Shown here piece after piece: positions 11,669-22,736 of a stretch of 64,000 bases of DNA (the stretch's first letter is position 1; each line of letters opens with the position of its first letter). Where the stretch lies: assembly GCA_918807975.1 (NCBI GenBank), contig OU964922.1:26152329-26216328 (forward strand). Reading direction: 5' to 3'. Position numbers and translations under genes: made by a program. The DNA is from Aplidium turbinatum (Eukaryota; Chordata; Ascidiacea; Aplousobranchia; Polyclinidae). Below the pieces are notes generated by a model, which saw nothing but the letters and a program-made list of their open reading frames with translations, ran no database searches and had not been told where the DNA came from.

Positions 11669-13132
11669 CTTTAGCCTCTCTCGTTCGAACTCCGTGGATC
11701 CTCACAAGAGGCCAAAATAAATAACTTTGAATCGTTTCATTTTTTTTTTTTTTTATTTGAGTTGAATTCGTTTATTTCGGCTTTGAGCAAGTTTTGCGTT
11801 AATAATAGCGTTAGTTAAACACTAGAGATTACATTAAAAATTCTGAGTTTTGCAGTTTACCATCTTTATTTTTTATTAATGAGCAAGGAACTACGGGTTA
11901 TGAGTTACTCTTCAAAGGAGCCACGATCTGTAACAGATGGAGAATCACATACCTGGTCATAAAAGCATGAACTACTCTTATGAGTTTTGATTTGCGCCGT
12001 AAAGCTCGAGTTGTAGTCAATTTAAACAATTTAGTACTTTGACGAAAAAGTGCTGGCCTTGCATGATATTAAATTCACTGTTGTTAAACGCTACGTGCAA
12101 CAGAACCAGAAACGCGCTGTGTTGCTAAATCTGTAATTAGTGTTTATGATCCTGGAATATAACGCGATATAAAACCACACAGTTTGGTAGTGGTCTTGCC
12201 ATATTCCAAGTTGGAAGAATTATGGGTGATTCTAGCTCACAACAGATCGCGTCCCAATAAAGCGACCACCGTTTCCGGCCTCAACAGCGATCGCGTTGTC
12301 GGAGTTCTTGTTTAGTTTTGTTCAGTCATCGCAAGGAACTTTTTCAATGAGACAAGCTTGTGTGGTGTATAATTTTCTGACATTGTCGGAAAGAGACCTA
12401 CTAGCCTGGCCATTGGTAGCTAATAGCTTGGGTGATCAACACAAATGCCGGTTTCTCTGGTTGTGAAACCTAAAATTTGAAATTTCAAACAAAAAGGTTG
12501 GACCAGGACTAACAAACATTTTCTTTTTAATTGAATTTCTTCAGTCCAGTGTTAATGTGCAAGACGAATGTACAACCTTGGGCAAATTAATTGCATCACA
12601 CGCAAGATATCCACAACATCAAATTAAAAAAATGCTTGATTATGATCCATACACTGTGTTTATCCACCATTGAAACGTGTGTGACTGTGAAATGATAGTA
12701 GCCATAAAAAGTTTACAAATTTTGCTTTTTGTGAAAATTTGCAAGTGATGAAATCAATTTACACAAGGATGTCAATCGTTATTCCACGCATCCATCATTG
12801 CTCTTAACGTAATTGTAAACATGTACATTGTACAATGTTATATAGACATGCGGTAGAATATGCTCGAGTGTAATTTTAAAAGAAAATGTATTCATAAACA
12901 TTTCGGTGTGTTTTACAGTGTTGTCAAAAACCAGTTTGTAGATGACTTAATTTATCAGGCAGATGATGGCTTAGATAAAGCAGTGTGCCACAGCTTGTTT
13001 GTAAGCGCAGTTTGAGCAATTTTATGCAACATCTTTTTTTAATAAATCACTTCATTCAATGGCTTATCTCGAGAATATGTGAAGACTTAAGCAAACAACA
13101 GCACAACTACCGTTTCGTTTGATTTCCTTTTT
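11669..13132. other. intergenic, nothing recognised
   Basis: AT-rich sequence with scattered short ORFs whose translations match nothing I know. No repeat ends, tRNA or splice-consistent exon series was found. Confidence 0.4.
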
Positions 13133-13138
13133 TTTATT
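13133..13138 (-). promoter_or_regulatory. candidate polyadenylation signal of RRP15
   Basis: TTTATT on the plus strand reads AATAAA on the gene strand, about 180 nt past the RRP15 stop codon and with no intervening candidate. Confidence 0.5.
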
Positions 13139-13319
13139 GAAACACCTGACTCGCTGCAGTAATACAAATGACATCGCTGTAACAGAATCTTGCTGGTCAT
13201 TTGAGATGGGAAAAAGTCTGCTGCTGAGGTTTAACCTCGCCCACGAACCAGTTAGAATAACACTTTCGCCATAACGGCGTCGTGGAAAGCAAATTGCCAG
13301 TACACTTTCCAAAATAACA

Positions 13320-16300
13320 TCACGTCTTAGCATCTTCAGCATCTGTGTCATCATCTTCCTCCGCATCATCTGACTCCCGATCCCAGTCCTTCATGTCGTT
13401 TCCCAACATGAAATCATCTCTTAAGACTTTCCACGATGGAGCTTCTTCTTCTGTAGTCTATAAAAAAAACACTCTCGATCAAATTTACGTTGAAACATAA
13501 AAATATGATGCTTAAACAACACAGCAAACCTTGGAAGGCATCTGTAATAATCTGGTAAAGCTGAAGCCTACACTTTTTCGCATCGTTTTCCACGATACAT
13601 ATGGTTTAGATTTAAGGTTCAAAACCAGTTCTCAAGCTCTGTAATCAACTAATCATGTTTTATCTTGGCAGCATTCTGACGGGTTTGGTTAGCATATCAG
13701 TGATATCGGTTAAAATGTGGTTCATGCCATGGTTCACAAGTGGCGGACTCTATTGCAACTCATTCAGCAAGTATTCTGAGAAAATTTAGATGCCCTCAAT
13801 AAAGAGCAAATGGTGTTGTTCAAGGGTCGTGACGGCGACGTGTCAGTTCAGAGCTACAGGAAAAAAATTTAAAATTAACCTAATTAGGTGCTTTCACTAC
13901 TTAAAAGGTCTCAACGTTCGTGATTCTGTGCCTTTGCGGCTGATAGACAATGGCAATATAGCAAAAAGTACTCACCGTTGTTTTTTGGTTCTTGTTTGCT
14001 TTACCACCATCAAGCATATCCAAAAATTTTCCTTTATTAACACTTTTATATACTTTTTCTTTTCTGCTTTCAGTTTTTGCCTTTTTTAACTTTTCTTCCA
14101 TGGTAGTCTGATGTTTTTTTACAGCATTGAAAAGTTGTATGACACCCCTAAAAATATAAGCCACCGGTTTTATTTTCACTGCTTTACACTGGTTTTGTTG
14201 TAAGCTTTTGTCACTTGAAAATTGTCTGAAACAATTGCAAACAATATGAAAAATAAAAAAACTAATTGGAAAAAAACATAATTAAGCAACTACAGAGTCT
14301 AATAAAAATTACTTGTAACGTCCATCGGTGACTTTGTAAGATCCTTATAATACAATTTCCTTGAAGGTGGAAAATTAACATCCCGAATTCAGCAGAAATA
14401 TATAAGTTTAAAAAACGACGAAACAGCTCAAATATTAATTTCTTTTAATTAGCAAATTGTAAAATTACAAACTAGTTCATTTAACCTTGTTGCAGTCTTT
14501 TGCAATGCGCGTTCATAATCTTTCTCCAGAACATTAGGCTTGACGTAATTCATGGATTCCCATTTACGCTTTTTTTTAACCTGAAAAAGAAAAGAATTCA
14601 AAAGCATGAATTAAAAAAATAGCAAACCAAAAAGTGAAAAGTGGGCATTGATGGAATGCTTTCTTAAGAAATTAGTATCGTTAAGTTGCACAACTGCGAA
14701 ACTTTTTTATTGACTGAAAACGTTGTGCATAGCTCAAGCCTACAGCCATTCCCCCGAACTAGACCAGTCAACAACTAGACCACGATTAAACCAAACGTCA
14801 CGTGCAGAGAAAACAGTTGCACAGAAGGCGTTACGTGGAATTTCACCAAAACAACTTCCAACACAATTAAAAAAACAACCTTCAGTCTAAAACGCACGTC
14901 GTACAATGAAACAATAATATTTTAGTTGGTAGTCTTTGTGACAAAATAGAGTAGCCTACCTTACAAATAAAAATACGGCCCAAAAGACAAATCACATAGT
15001 CAACAAATAATCTGCTACTTGAATCAAGTTGAACACGCATAAAATACTTCCAAGCTGCATCAAATTAAGTCCTATATTAGCACTTTGGGCACAGATTCTA
15101 CCAATCAGCTAATATAAATCAATACAGACGAAGACAAAAACGAGACTTTTAAGCCGCGTGTATGCGTTGTTAAAAATATGATAGGCTACTCCAATAACAA
15201 GGGGGCCATAGGCTCAAAGGCTATAATTACCATCAGAGGTGGGCAATGGGCATCCGCTACTTTAAAATAGCCGCACTACCCACTACTTTTGTCTTTAACT
15301 TAGACTAACACAGGAAGCAATTTGTAACGTTAAAATAATCCTAAAAACGAATGATATCATTCGTTTACAATACCATTTCAACGTCATTGACTCATTATAC
15401 ATAGAAAACACGTTCTAGGTAAAATTTATTGTTACGCATCTTTCAAAAAACACGAGCATTTAAAACTGCGAGTCGCTATAAGTCTGCAGTGCCCGCTTTG
15501 GCTTTAGCACATCTTTTCCAATGGAGAAAAATCTCCCCAACGCAGCACTGAAAGGAATGGGGTTGACGGTTGTTATATGTTATAAATTAAACTCAAGGAC
15601 TTGCTTCTGTCTGAAAAAAAATAAGCCTCCACAATTGACTTTTCTTTCCGTACCGACGTTTCAAGCAATGGCACTAACACACCAAACAATTCATCCTCAG
15701 AGTCCTGATTGGTGTCACTCTTGTCGGTATCAACGTGGCTTGATGTTTTTTGCAATTATAGTCGATTGATTTCTGCTTTGATTTTTTCACTTGGTGTTCT
15801 CATGAAAAAAGTCTCCAAAACGTATCATTTTTTTCACTTTGAATAAGAAAAAGTACCAGGTAGCGGGAGTGCAACTGAAAAAAATGTAGTGTCTCTCTGC
15901 TACTGCTACATTGTAAAAAAAAGTAGCACCGCTCCTGCAACCACTGTTCCAAGAAAAGTGTAACGACGCTTCCGCTGCGATACTAAAAAGGTAGCGAAGC
16001 TACAAAAGTAGCACGCTATTGCCCACCTCTCGCTACCATATGATATATGGTAATTATGGCTACAGCATAAATTTATAGTTTTATAATTTTAAATTGATAT
16101 TTGAATAATTATCGTTTTCATTTAAGCGTCAATATAATTGTCTATATAAGTATATACTGTATACAAGTGCTCACTCGTTTTTGCCTTTGACGTTTTTCTT
16201 TAATATCTTCTTTATCTTCATGATCTAACTTTGATTTTGCTAATATAACGCTTGAAACATCTTTAGAACCAAGACGACCTAAAACTTTTGACATAGCATC

Positions 16301-16399
16301 TGCCCATCCTTCGTTGGCATTTGTGTTGTCATCACAGATGTCTTCTTCTGAATTTTCACTGTGGATCTCTAAACTTTTTTCCTCTGGAATAACTGCCAT
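13320..16399 (-). CDS. RRP15: RRP15 homologue, pre-60S ribosome assembly factor
   Basis: Four exons: 16175-16399, 14486-14580, 13976-14147 and 13320-13457. They join in frame to 209 residues, shorter than human RRP15 (282 residues as I recall). The family core is clear: NEGWADAMSKVLGRLGSKDV near residues 28-50, KKKRKWESMNYVKPNVLEKD, then RGVIQLFNAVKKHQ and a C-terminal PSWKVLRDDFMLGNDMKDWD followed by an acidic tail. RRP15 is a nucleolar protein of early pre-60S particles, needed for 27S/32S pre-rRNA processing. The ATG follows a TTTTGTTAG tract by a few bases on the gene strand, so a 5' splice or trans-splice acceptor is possible. Intron 1 carries a hAT element (15234-16031). All three introns are GT-AG with preserved phase. 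Confidence 0.92.
15234..16031. mobile_element. hAT-like non-autonomous element, copy 2, in RRP15 intron 1
   Basis: The left end CAGAGGTGGGCAATGGGC pairs with the right end CTATTGCCCACCTCTC. Flanking 8-mers ATTACCAT and GCTACCAT match at 6 of 8. The inside has GCTACTT/AAGTAGC motifs like the copy at 5014-5558. Short ORFs inside do not resemble a transposase. Confidence 0.72.
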
Positions 16400-17017
16400 T
16401 ATATTCAGCTAACAAAATGAATGCACAATCCTCGAAATTTAAACAAGGCTAGAAATCAAATAAAACTGTTAACATTAAAGCTTAACAATGACAAATGGCT
16501 ATAATTAGGGAAGCATAAATAAATCCACAAAATGACTTTATTGTGTAGGTAGGACTTTCTGCAACATGATAATTTAATAAAATATAAACAAACATTATTT
16601 TGTAAGTAGGTACTTTTAGGTTACAGAAACGTGAAAAACTGGAAATGTGATCAAAATAAGAAATTAAGTGAAAAAAAAATCAAAACCACTGAAATGGCTT
16701 GCTGCAAGTGAATCATTGAAGTTTGCGAATTCATGCTAGATCAAATTTTATCAGCTATACTATGCAGTTGAGCTTTTCCAGCATGCAATCATACCGTAAA
16801 ATCTTTTTCTGTGAGCTAAGCTTTTCTGCTGAATTTTTTTATTTTAATTTGCACAATTAACACTACATAATGTAACTAGCCTAAACATTAAGGTTGCCCA
16901 ATTTTTCAAATATTTCCAGCCCAATTGCCAATAAAAACTAGCCCTGTCACTTCATGCTAAAAATAATCTAAAAATAAAGAAACATTTACTGATTTACACA
17001 AATTTTGAATTCCAAAT

Positions 17018-17330
17018 GACAGCTCAGTTAGTTAACTTCATAAATGAAGAATTTTCAGAATCAAAGGGTACAGGTTCAAGTCTCGGGGAATGCGTTTGAG
17101 CAATGCATTTCAACGACTGCTCTCCATATAGTGGCACCAAGTGGATGGAATAATTTTACAGACAACACTTCAACAACAATCAGAAACTTCACTCTGTGAG
17201 TCTTGGTGACCGGTCCTGCATCAGTGGTTTAAAGTCTCTACAAGTATGGTACCGTAGGCGAAACTGCTGGAACAGGCTCTCAAAGAAGCTTTCTCAGTGA
17301 TAGGAAAAAGATTCAATCAATTACTGCAAC
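17018..17330 (+). repeat. SINE family 1, near full length
   Basis: It begins with a tRNA-like head (A-box-like AGCTCAGTTAG, B-box-like GGTTCAAGTC), then a body shared with other copies: ACTTCACTCTGTGAGTC, GGTGACCGGTCCTGCATCAG, CTCTACAAGTA, and the tail GATTCAATCAATT. No ORF. It lies between RRP15 and the 17478 fold-back element. Confidence 0.72.
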
Positions 17331-17477
17331 AAGTAAACTTCAAACCTCACAGCCTGGGATAAATAGCAAGTTGATCGTGTTATGCGTAGTAACCTTGATA
17401 ACTTTAATGTTTATGATATAAACTAAATATTAATGCCAGTCAATTTTCTGGCAGAACATTGTCATTAAAAAAATTTA

Positions 17478-18216
17478 GGCAGTGGCTATTTGACCGGCTC
17501 CGGTCTTTGAATCTGAAACACTATTTGACCGGTCATGACATCACTATATAGGCACTTTTTTCCTTTTCCCTTTCAAAGCAAAAGACGAGAAGAGTGCCTA
17601 TATAAGTTCTAAATTCGACAATTATGTTCAACTGATTCAGTGGCGCGTAGGATACGCCTCGAGCTGGTCTTCCAAAGGGAATGAGTTCGAAGCTACGCGG
17701 AAATTTATGTGACTGTGTTTGACTGTTTGCCGAACGACGCATTACATTTTTGCGTCGTTCGGCAAACACGGTCACGTCTTCTTATGACAAACGGAAAATT
17801 ATCCAGAGAAATTCTCAAATTTAAGAAAATTAAAAAACTCTAACTTTATTAGCCTACTCATATTTGAAACGACATAAAAAATTGGGCTGTAGGCTACTCA
17901 AATTAAAAATTGACTAGGCTACAAAAATGCAGCTCAGCCTAACGATTGAGTCACTTCGAGTCAAAATTTAGTTAAAAATTTTTAAAAAAATGCTTCCGCG
18001 TAGCTTCGAACTCATTCTCTCTGGAAAACCGGCCCGAGACGTATCCTACGCGCCACCGAATCAGTTGAACATAATTGTCGAATTTAGAACTTATAGGCAC
18101 TCTTCTCGTCTTTTGCTTTGAAACAGAAAAGGAAAAAAGTGCCTATATAGTGACGTCATGACCGGTCAAATAGTGTTTCAGATTCAAAGACCGGAGCCGG
18201 TCAAATAGCCACTGCC
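17478..18216. mobile_element. long-arm fold-back (MULE-like) element with tRNA-like arms
   Basis: The termini are GGCAGTGGCTATTTGACCGG and its complement, and inverted similarity extends about 230 bp on each side. The flanking 9-mers AAAAATTTA and AAAAATTCA differ at one base, suggesting a 9-bp duplication as in Mutator-like elements. Within each arm (17637-17702 and 17994-18060) lies a tRNA-like stretch with GTGGCGCGTAGG and GAGTTCGAAGC. A GCAAACACGGTCACGTC motif recurs in the family. No transposase was seen. Confidence 0.75.
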
Positions 18217-19746
18217 AAAAATTCACCAAAATGCAATTAGTGTTCTAACTTCATAAAAAAAGTTTGCTGTATGTATATACTTTACCCACTTTTCCGGCCC
18301 CATTACCTTTGTCAAAGCATATCTAACTATTTTGTTCTGAGCTTGTTTAGTTATAACAAAACTATCTTTTAAAAACCAATGCAAAATTAAAAAAAGAAGA
18401 AAACTTTGCATGAAATTAGCTTTGTTTATCATGTGGTGAAATGTAAGTTCACCGCTGCTAAACTTTTTCTGCAACTTTGAGGCAAAACTAGCCCAATTTT
18501 GCAGGAAAACAGGCAACTGGCACTAAACATCCATGTCCTATTTGGAGCTAACCTATTCAGGGTGCGGTACCGTACTCCAGTATGCTGACTGGCTAGAAGT
18601 CCATATTCTATAAATGTATGCAGTATGATAGACTTGCTTACATGACTAGACCATTCCTGTTGATACCACTGATATTGAGATACAAAAAGTCAGTGTTTAA
18701 AACGTGCATTGCACTTTATTTTTATACTGCCATCAAACCTAGACTTCAAATCATTGACATAACATAGAAATAATAGATGCCACATCTCCAAAGACAGTCA
18801 AAAGAGGCTGTTTATCGCCGTTTGTTTGGTATGTTAATACAATTATTGCTACAAAAATACTCTGAGCAGTTACTCTCAAACCTCAGTAAAGCCAGTCAAA
18901 GAACTTTTAACATTTGACATAAAAATCGAGCCTACTCAGTACTCTTGGTAGTTGGTACCCAGTTTTTCTTGATCTTGAGTTTGCCAGAAAAACTCATGCC
19001 GCTAGGGTTTCCGCAAGCTATATTGCAAAAATAACTTCAAACAAAAAGCGTTCATGAAGTGATATGCCACACAATTTCGAAACCTTTTCAGTGGTAGCAG
19101 AAGCTTTCCAGAATTCTGTGGGTAGTAACTTAAATAACTTTAGACCCTTTCAGTTGCACTCCTTTTCCTCCAGCTTTTGCCTACGATTTTCAGTGGCCGA
19201 CTGGCCGTTGAAGATTTTCCATATCGATCTAGGCCTATGCTTTGCCAGGAACGTAACCACGGAGGGCTCGGAGAACAATCGCCGCCCAAAATTTTTACCT
19301 TGCTCCTTCTTTCAAAAAAATCGGTTCTAATACTACAGTATTACGACGCTTTGATGACATCATATTGCATGTTGAATGACGTATCAAAAAATTTTGGCTG
19401 CATTTAGTAGATTTCAAACAAAGACTTCATGTCAAATATAAAAATGTTTGCCTCTCCAACAGTTGTTTTGGCCCCTTAAAACTATCTATCTACGTCATTA
19501 TTCTTTGAATTCTTGTCTTGGAAACCCACAGTTTTCTTCTCCCTTACACAGCCGTTCAATTCTTTTCTGAATCTTCCTATTTGCCAGTTTCAATTGCTGC
19601 ACCTTCCACTTTACATAATCTCCTTCTTTCTTTGACATTATTGTAGTCTATTTGACTAATTGCGCCAGGTTGCCCGCCTATAGCTAGCACCAGCATGTTT
19701 CGTTTATTATCATCGAAGTCCACGTATCCCAAAATAAAGCTCTAAA
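18217..19746. other. intergenic, nothing recognised
   Basis: Two overlapping plus-strand ORFs at 19064-19407 and a minus ORF at 18223-18516 are open, but their translations are low in family signal and lack splice or start context. I see no gene or repeat boundary here. Confidence 0.4.
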
Positions 19747-20010
19747 TGAAGATAGCTCAGTTGAATGAGGGCCGACTTCACGAACGTAGAAACGGCCTGA
19801 GCAAGCAGCGTTGGTTCGACTCTCTGGGTGTGCGCTTGAGCAACGTATTTCAAGGACGGCTCGCCATTTAGTGGATGAATGAATTGCAAACACCTCAGAA
19901 AGCGGAAACTTCGCTTTGTCAATCTCGGTAACCGATCATGCGTCAATGGTTCAAAGCTTTTACAAGAATACGAAACTGTTAGGATTAAGCATTCCCAGTT
20001 CGAGGATAGA
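19747..20010 (+). repeat. SINE family 1, full length
   Basis: The tRNA-like head has an A box (GATAGCTCAGTTGAATGAGG) and B box (GGTTCGACTCTC) at normal spacing. The body follows: GTGTGCGCTTGAGCAACG, AACTTCGCTTTGTC, GGTAACCGATCATGCGTC, TTTTACAAGAATACGAAACT, AGGATTAAGCATTCCCAGTT. This copy defines the head best. Confidence 0.75.
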
Positions 20011-20309
20011 GATTTGCACCTGTTTAACTCATGTTTGTTTTGATATGTAAGCTTAGATAGTTTTAACGTTATCCTCAGTGCTACTTATTGAAAAGTTTAC
20101 TATTGCCGCTAAATTTTACATTGAACTGCGTTTTTTTCCTACCTAATATAGCATAAGCTAGCCTACCTAAATCCTGCATTCTACCGTGCTTTTTACGCGG
20201 ACCTTTTTTGTGTGTGTGCCACCAGGGTTTTTTAAACAATTAAGTGAATTTGTAAAAACTGCAGTGTGATCGGTAAAAGCTCGCAAAAATCCCTTTCGAA
20301 CAACCTAAT

Positions 20310-20400
20310 ACCCAAACAGCAAATCAGCCGTTTTTTGTAATAACTCAACGTCTGCAGACGTTGAATCATCACAAAAAGTCTACTGATTTGTTGTCTGGGG
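20310..20400. mobile_element. palindromic MITE (CCCAGACAGC family), both arms
   Basis: Left arm ACCCAAACAGCAAATCAGCC, centre AACGTCTGCAGACGTT, right arm CTGATTTGTTGTCTGGGG. It is preceded by TA. Confidence 0.82.
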
Positions 20401-20488
20401 AAGCTTTCTGTAGGCACAATGACACGCCTGTTATCGTTTACTTATATCGTTTTTTTTTATCTCTTAGTGCTAAGAGATAAAAGAAATA

Positions 20489-20650
20489 ACGAGGCAGACC
20501 ACCAAGACGATGGCATAACAACATTCAGGCATGGACCGAACACAATTTGGCGACACTGGACGAGCAAGTTCAAATCCGTGACTCATAGAAGCAGATGACC
20601 CCTGTTGATGTGCAGTCTGCTTCAGGGGAGATGGCGACTACATGAGATAT
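20489..20650 (+). mobile_element. 3' end of a non-LTR retrotransposon (LINE)
   Basis: One frame reads RGRPPRRWHNNIQAWTEHNL, then LDEQVQIRDS before a stop. This is the GRPxxRWxDDIxxW...A.DR motif that closes the C-terminus of many LINE ORF2 proteins. The fragment is short and interrupted. No upstream reverse transcriptase was found. Confidence 0.6.
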
Positions 20651-21306
20651 GATTTAAAATCACAAAAACAAACTGTCCAATGGTAAACGTAAATTGTATT
20701 TTTTGAGAACGTTTTCAAAAACACTCGTGTTGTGAGTTAAGATTTCCGTTACAAAATGGGGTACACCGAATATCATCAGCTTGATATGAGACAGTTGCTA
20801 CAGTATATCACATCGTGGTCTAGTGACTTATCTTTGTCTCGCGATTGTGATTGGATGAGCAACTATTTTTCAACTGCACTTTTTATCCAACCACACTGAA
20901 GTGAATGTAAGATTATAAAAGCTATCAAATATACCGTAAGGTAGTTAAAGAATCAGGCACATATTCAACAAAAAAGCTTTTCCCTTTAAGATATACAATG
21001 TGCCAATCGTGCCATATGCCGAAAATGATACAACGCACCATAAAAAACGATGTTAATAATGGGAAGGCCTATTTGTGGACTATTTCACTTAAAAATCGCA
21101 ATTTTTAGAGAAAAGCAATGGCAAAAATTGTGGTATTTTTTAACTTTACAAATACTGAAATTTAGCACAAACTCAAACAAACAGTCGAGACACGTGTAAT
21201 CATCTTTCTTGCTGCATTTTACATGATCTTACATACAGCCAAACACAAAAAATGCTTATCTAAAGCATGAACAATCATGGGGACCAGCATCGACTAGATT
21301 TGTTAC
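20651..21306. other. intergenic, nothing recognised
   Basis: AT-rich, without a credible ORF or repeat end that I can identify. Confidence 0.35.
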
Positions 21307-21406
21307 CAGGGCTGTCGAGTAGGAGTGATTTTGGCGTCTCTGGAGTCAGACAGTTATAAACCGAGGAGTCGAAGTCGTACACTTTTCGCCAGAATGCACA
21401 GCCCTG
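21307..21406. mobile_element. 100-bp hAT MITE with intact 8-bp target duplication
   Basis: Ends CAGGGCTGTCGAGT and TGCACAGCCCTG are inverted. It is flanked on both sides by the identical 8-mer TTTGTTAC, the hallmark of a hAT insertion. The inside holds GGAGTC and CCGAGGAGTCGAAGTC repeats. It is related to 43127-43203. Confidence 0.88.
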
Positions 21407-21806
21407 TTTGTTACCAGAATAAAGCACGATCTGATAGAACGTGCATGGAAATAAAACTTTAAGCATGGTGTAAAAAACTGATATTGTCAAATCTTTACAA
21501 GTTTATAGTAAGGTGAAGTAAACCAGCAGTGAGTGATCTACATGTCTTGTTAAATACAATCGTTCAACATTCCTACAATATGATATTAACAACTCAGAGG
21601 CAATTATCATATGACAGAAACTACATTTTTAAAAATTCGCTGCCGTTAAAGTGCTCTATGACGCAAAATTAACGCAGGGCAGCTACAGTAAAGACGGTCT
21701 GTTTACAAAGTAGAAAACGTCCGCTTCTAGCTTTTTTGCTGTTGTGCTCAATGCCTGAAACTTGTCATGCAGATAAAACGGATTTTCCTTCACAAGTTGA
21801 GTCGAT

Positions 21807-22301
21807 TCACCGTCTCCTGCGTTCATGACGTCGTTTTCGCCTAGCCGGGCCTTTCACAAACGCCCAGTCCACACTAAGTTTGTTATCATACAAATCAGCC
21901 CCATTCATTCCATCCAAGGCCGCTTGGGCTTCTTTATAAGTTTCGTATTCAACCAGCGCATAACCTTTGATGTATCCAGTGCGACGATCAAGGTTCAGAT
22001 GCAGATTTTTCAGTTCCCCATATTCTCCGAACGCATCGTAGATGTCTTCTTCTTTAGCTTCTTCATGGATTCCAGTGACAAATAATATCCATCCCTCCAC
22101 AGATCTCTGGGGACCAACCCCGGACTCAACACCCTCCATTCCCTCATACTCCACATCCATGCGATTGGAAGCATCTCCAAGACCCCTCCCTTTGCGCCTC
22201 TTTGCTTTATCTTTCAACTTTTCTACTCCAACATCCCCCTCCTCATCGGCATCAAACTCTTCTGCTCCTTCTTCTTCGTTCAAATACAGTACGTCACTCA
22301 T
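21807..22301 (-). CDS. RBM8A: RBM8A (Y14), exon-junction complex core protein
   Basis: A single 164-residue ORF, close to the 174 of human RBM8A. An acidic N-terminus (residues 9-28) and a basic KRRKGRG segment lead to one RRM: RNP2 ILFVTG at 72-77 and RNP1 KGYALVEY at 112-119, with [20 protein letters not shown] between and after. A basic tail ([11 protein letters not shown]) follows. Y14 pairs with MAGOH through its RRM and locks the exon-junction complex on spliced mRNA, with roles in nonsense-mediated decay and localisation. The ATG starting MSDVLYLN was chosen because it matches the family N-terminus; the frame runs open upstream but without family sequence. No intron interrupts the ORF. 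A decayed copy of its 3' half lies at 24226-24655. Confidence 0.95.
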   Translation of the reverse strand: MSDVLYLNEEEGAEEFDADEEGDVGVEKLKDKAKRRKGRGLGDASNRMDVEYEGMEGVESGVGPQRSVEGWILFVTGIHEEAKEEDIYDAFGEYGELKNLHLNLDRRTGYIKGYALVEYETYKEAQAALDGMNGADLYDNKLSVDWAFVKGPARRKRRHERRRR

Positions 22302-22730
22302 ATTTTTTATCCTTAAAATTTCTAAAAAAAAACAAAACATCAGAATTGCATCAAACATCGGACAGCATCAGCAATTTTCCTGGCAATAGAGAAGCTAGGT
22401 CGTGGTAAAATATGAGGTCACTAAGTACGAAAGCTTTTCATTCAACAAATACGTATATCTTAATGTTGGTTATGCGAATGTTAAATGAGCACAATGAGTC
22501 TACGCTACATCAGAGATTTTACAGAGTGAAAGAACGCACACTTTCCAGGGGTAAGGTGGCACTTACATTTATGTTACACCTACGCTTCCATTAAAAAACA
22601 TAAATGTTATCGGACTAGGTTATCAACTATGGAGTGTGTGATATACTGTATGTAAAATGCACATTACTTAGAAGTCACGATACCAATAAAAATCAATTTC
22701 AAGAGGGAGTGTCGTAACAGAGCAGATGAT

Positions 22731-22736
22731 ATTTAT
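22731..22736 (-). promoter_or_regulatory. AATAAA overlapping the PIGC stop codon
   Basis: On the gene strand the end of the ORF reads GAT GAA TAA ATA, so AATAAA begins one base before the TAA. No other AATAAA was noticed in the next 400 bases. If used, the 3' untranslated region would be only some 10-30 nt. Confidence 0.45.

Noticed and set aside
18223-18516. 97-residue minus-strand ORF
   Set aside because: Hydrophobic AT-rich translation with no family signal, next to a fold-back element; not supported as a gene.
19064-19407. Overlapping plus-strand ORFs of 88 and 76 residues
   Set aside because: No recognisable domain, no conserved start context, and no exon partners; probably chance.
22042-22389. 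115-residue plus-strand ORF over RBM8A
   Set aside because: It is the antisense shadow of the conserved RBM8A coding sequence; its serine/proline richness follows from the acidic codons opposite.
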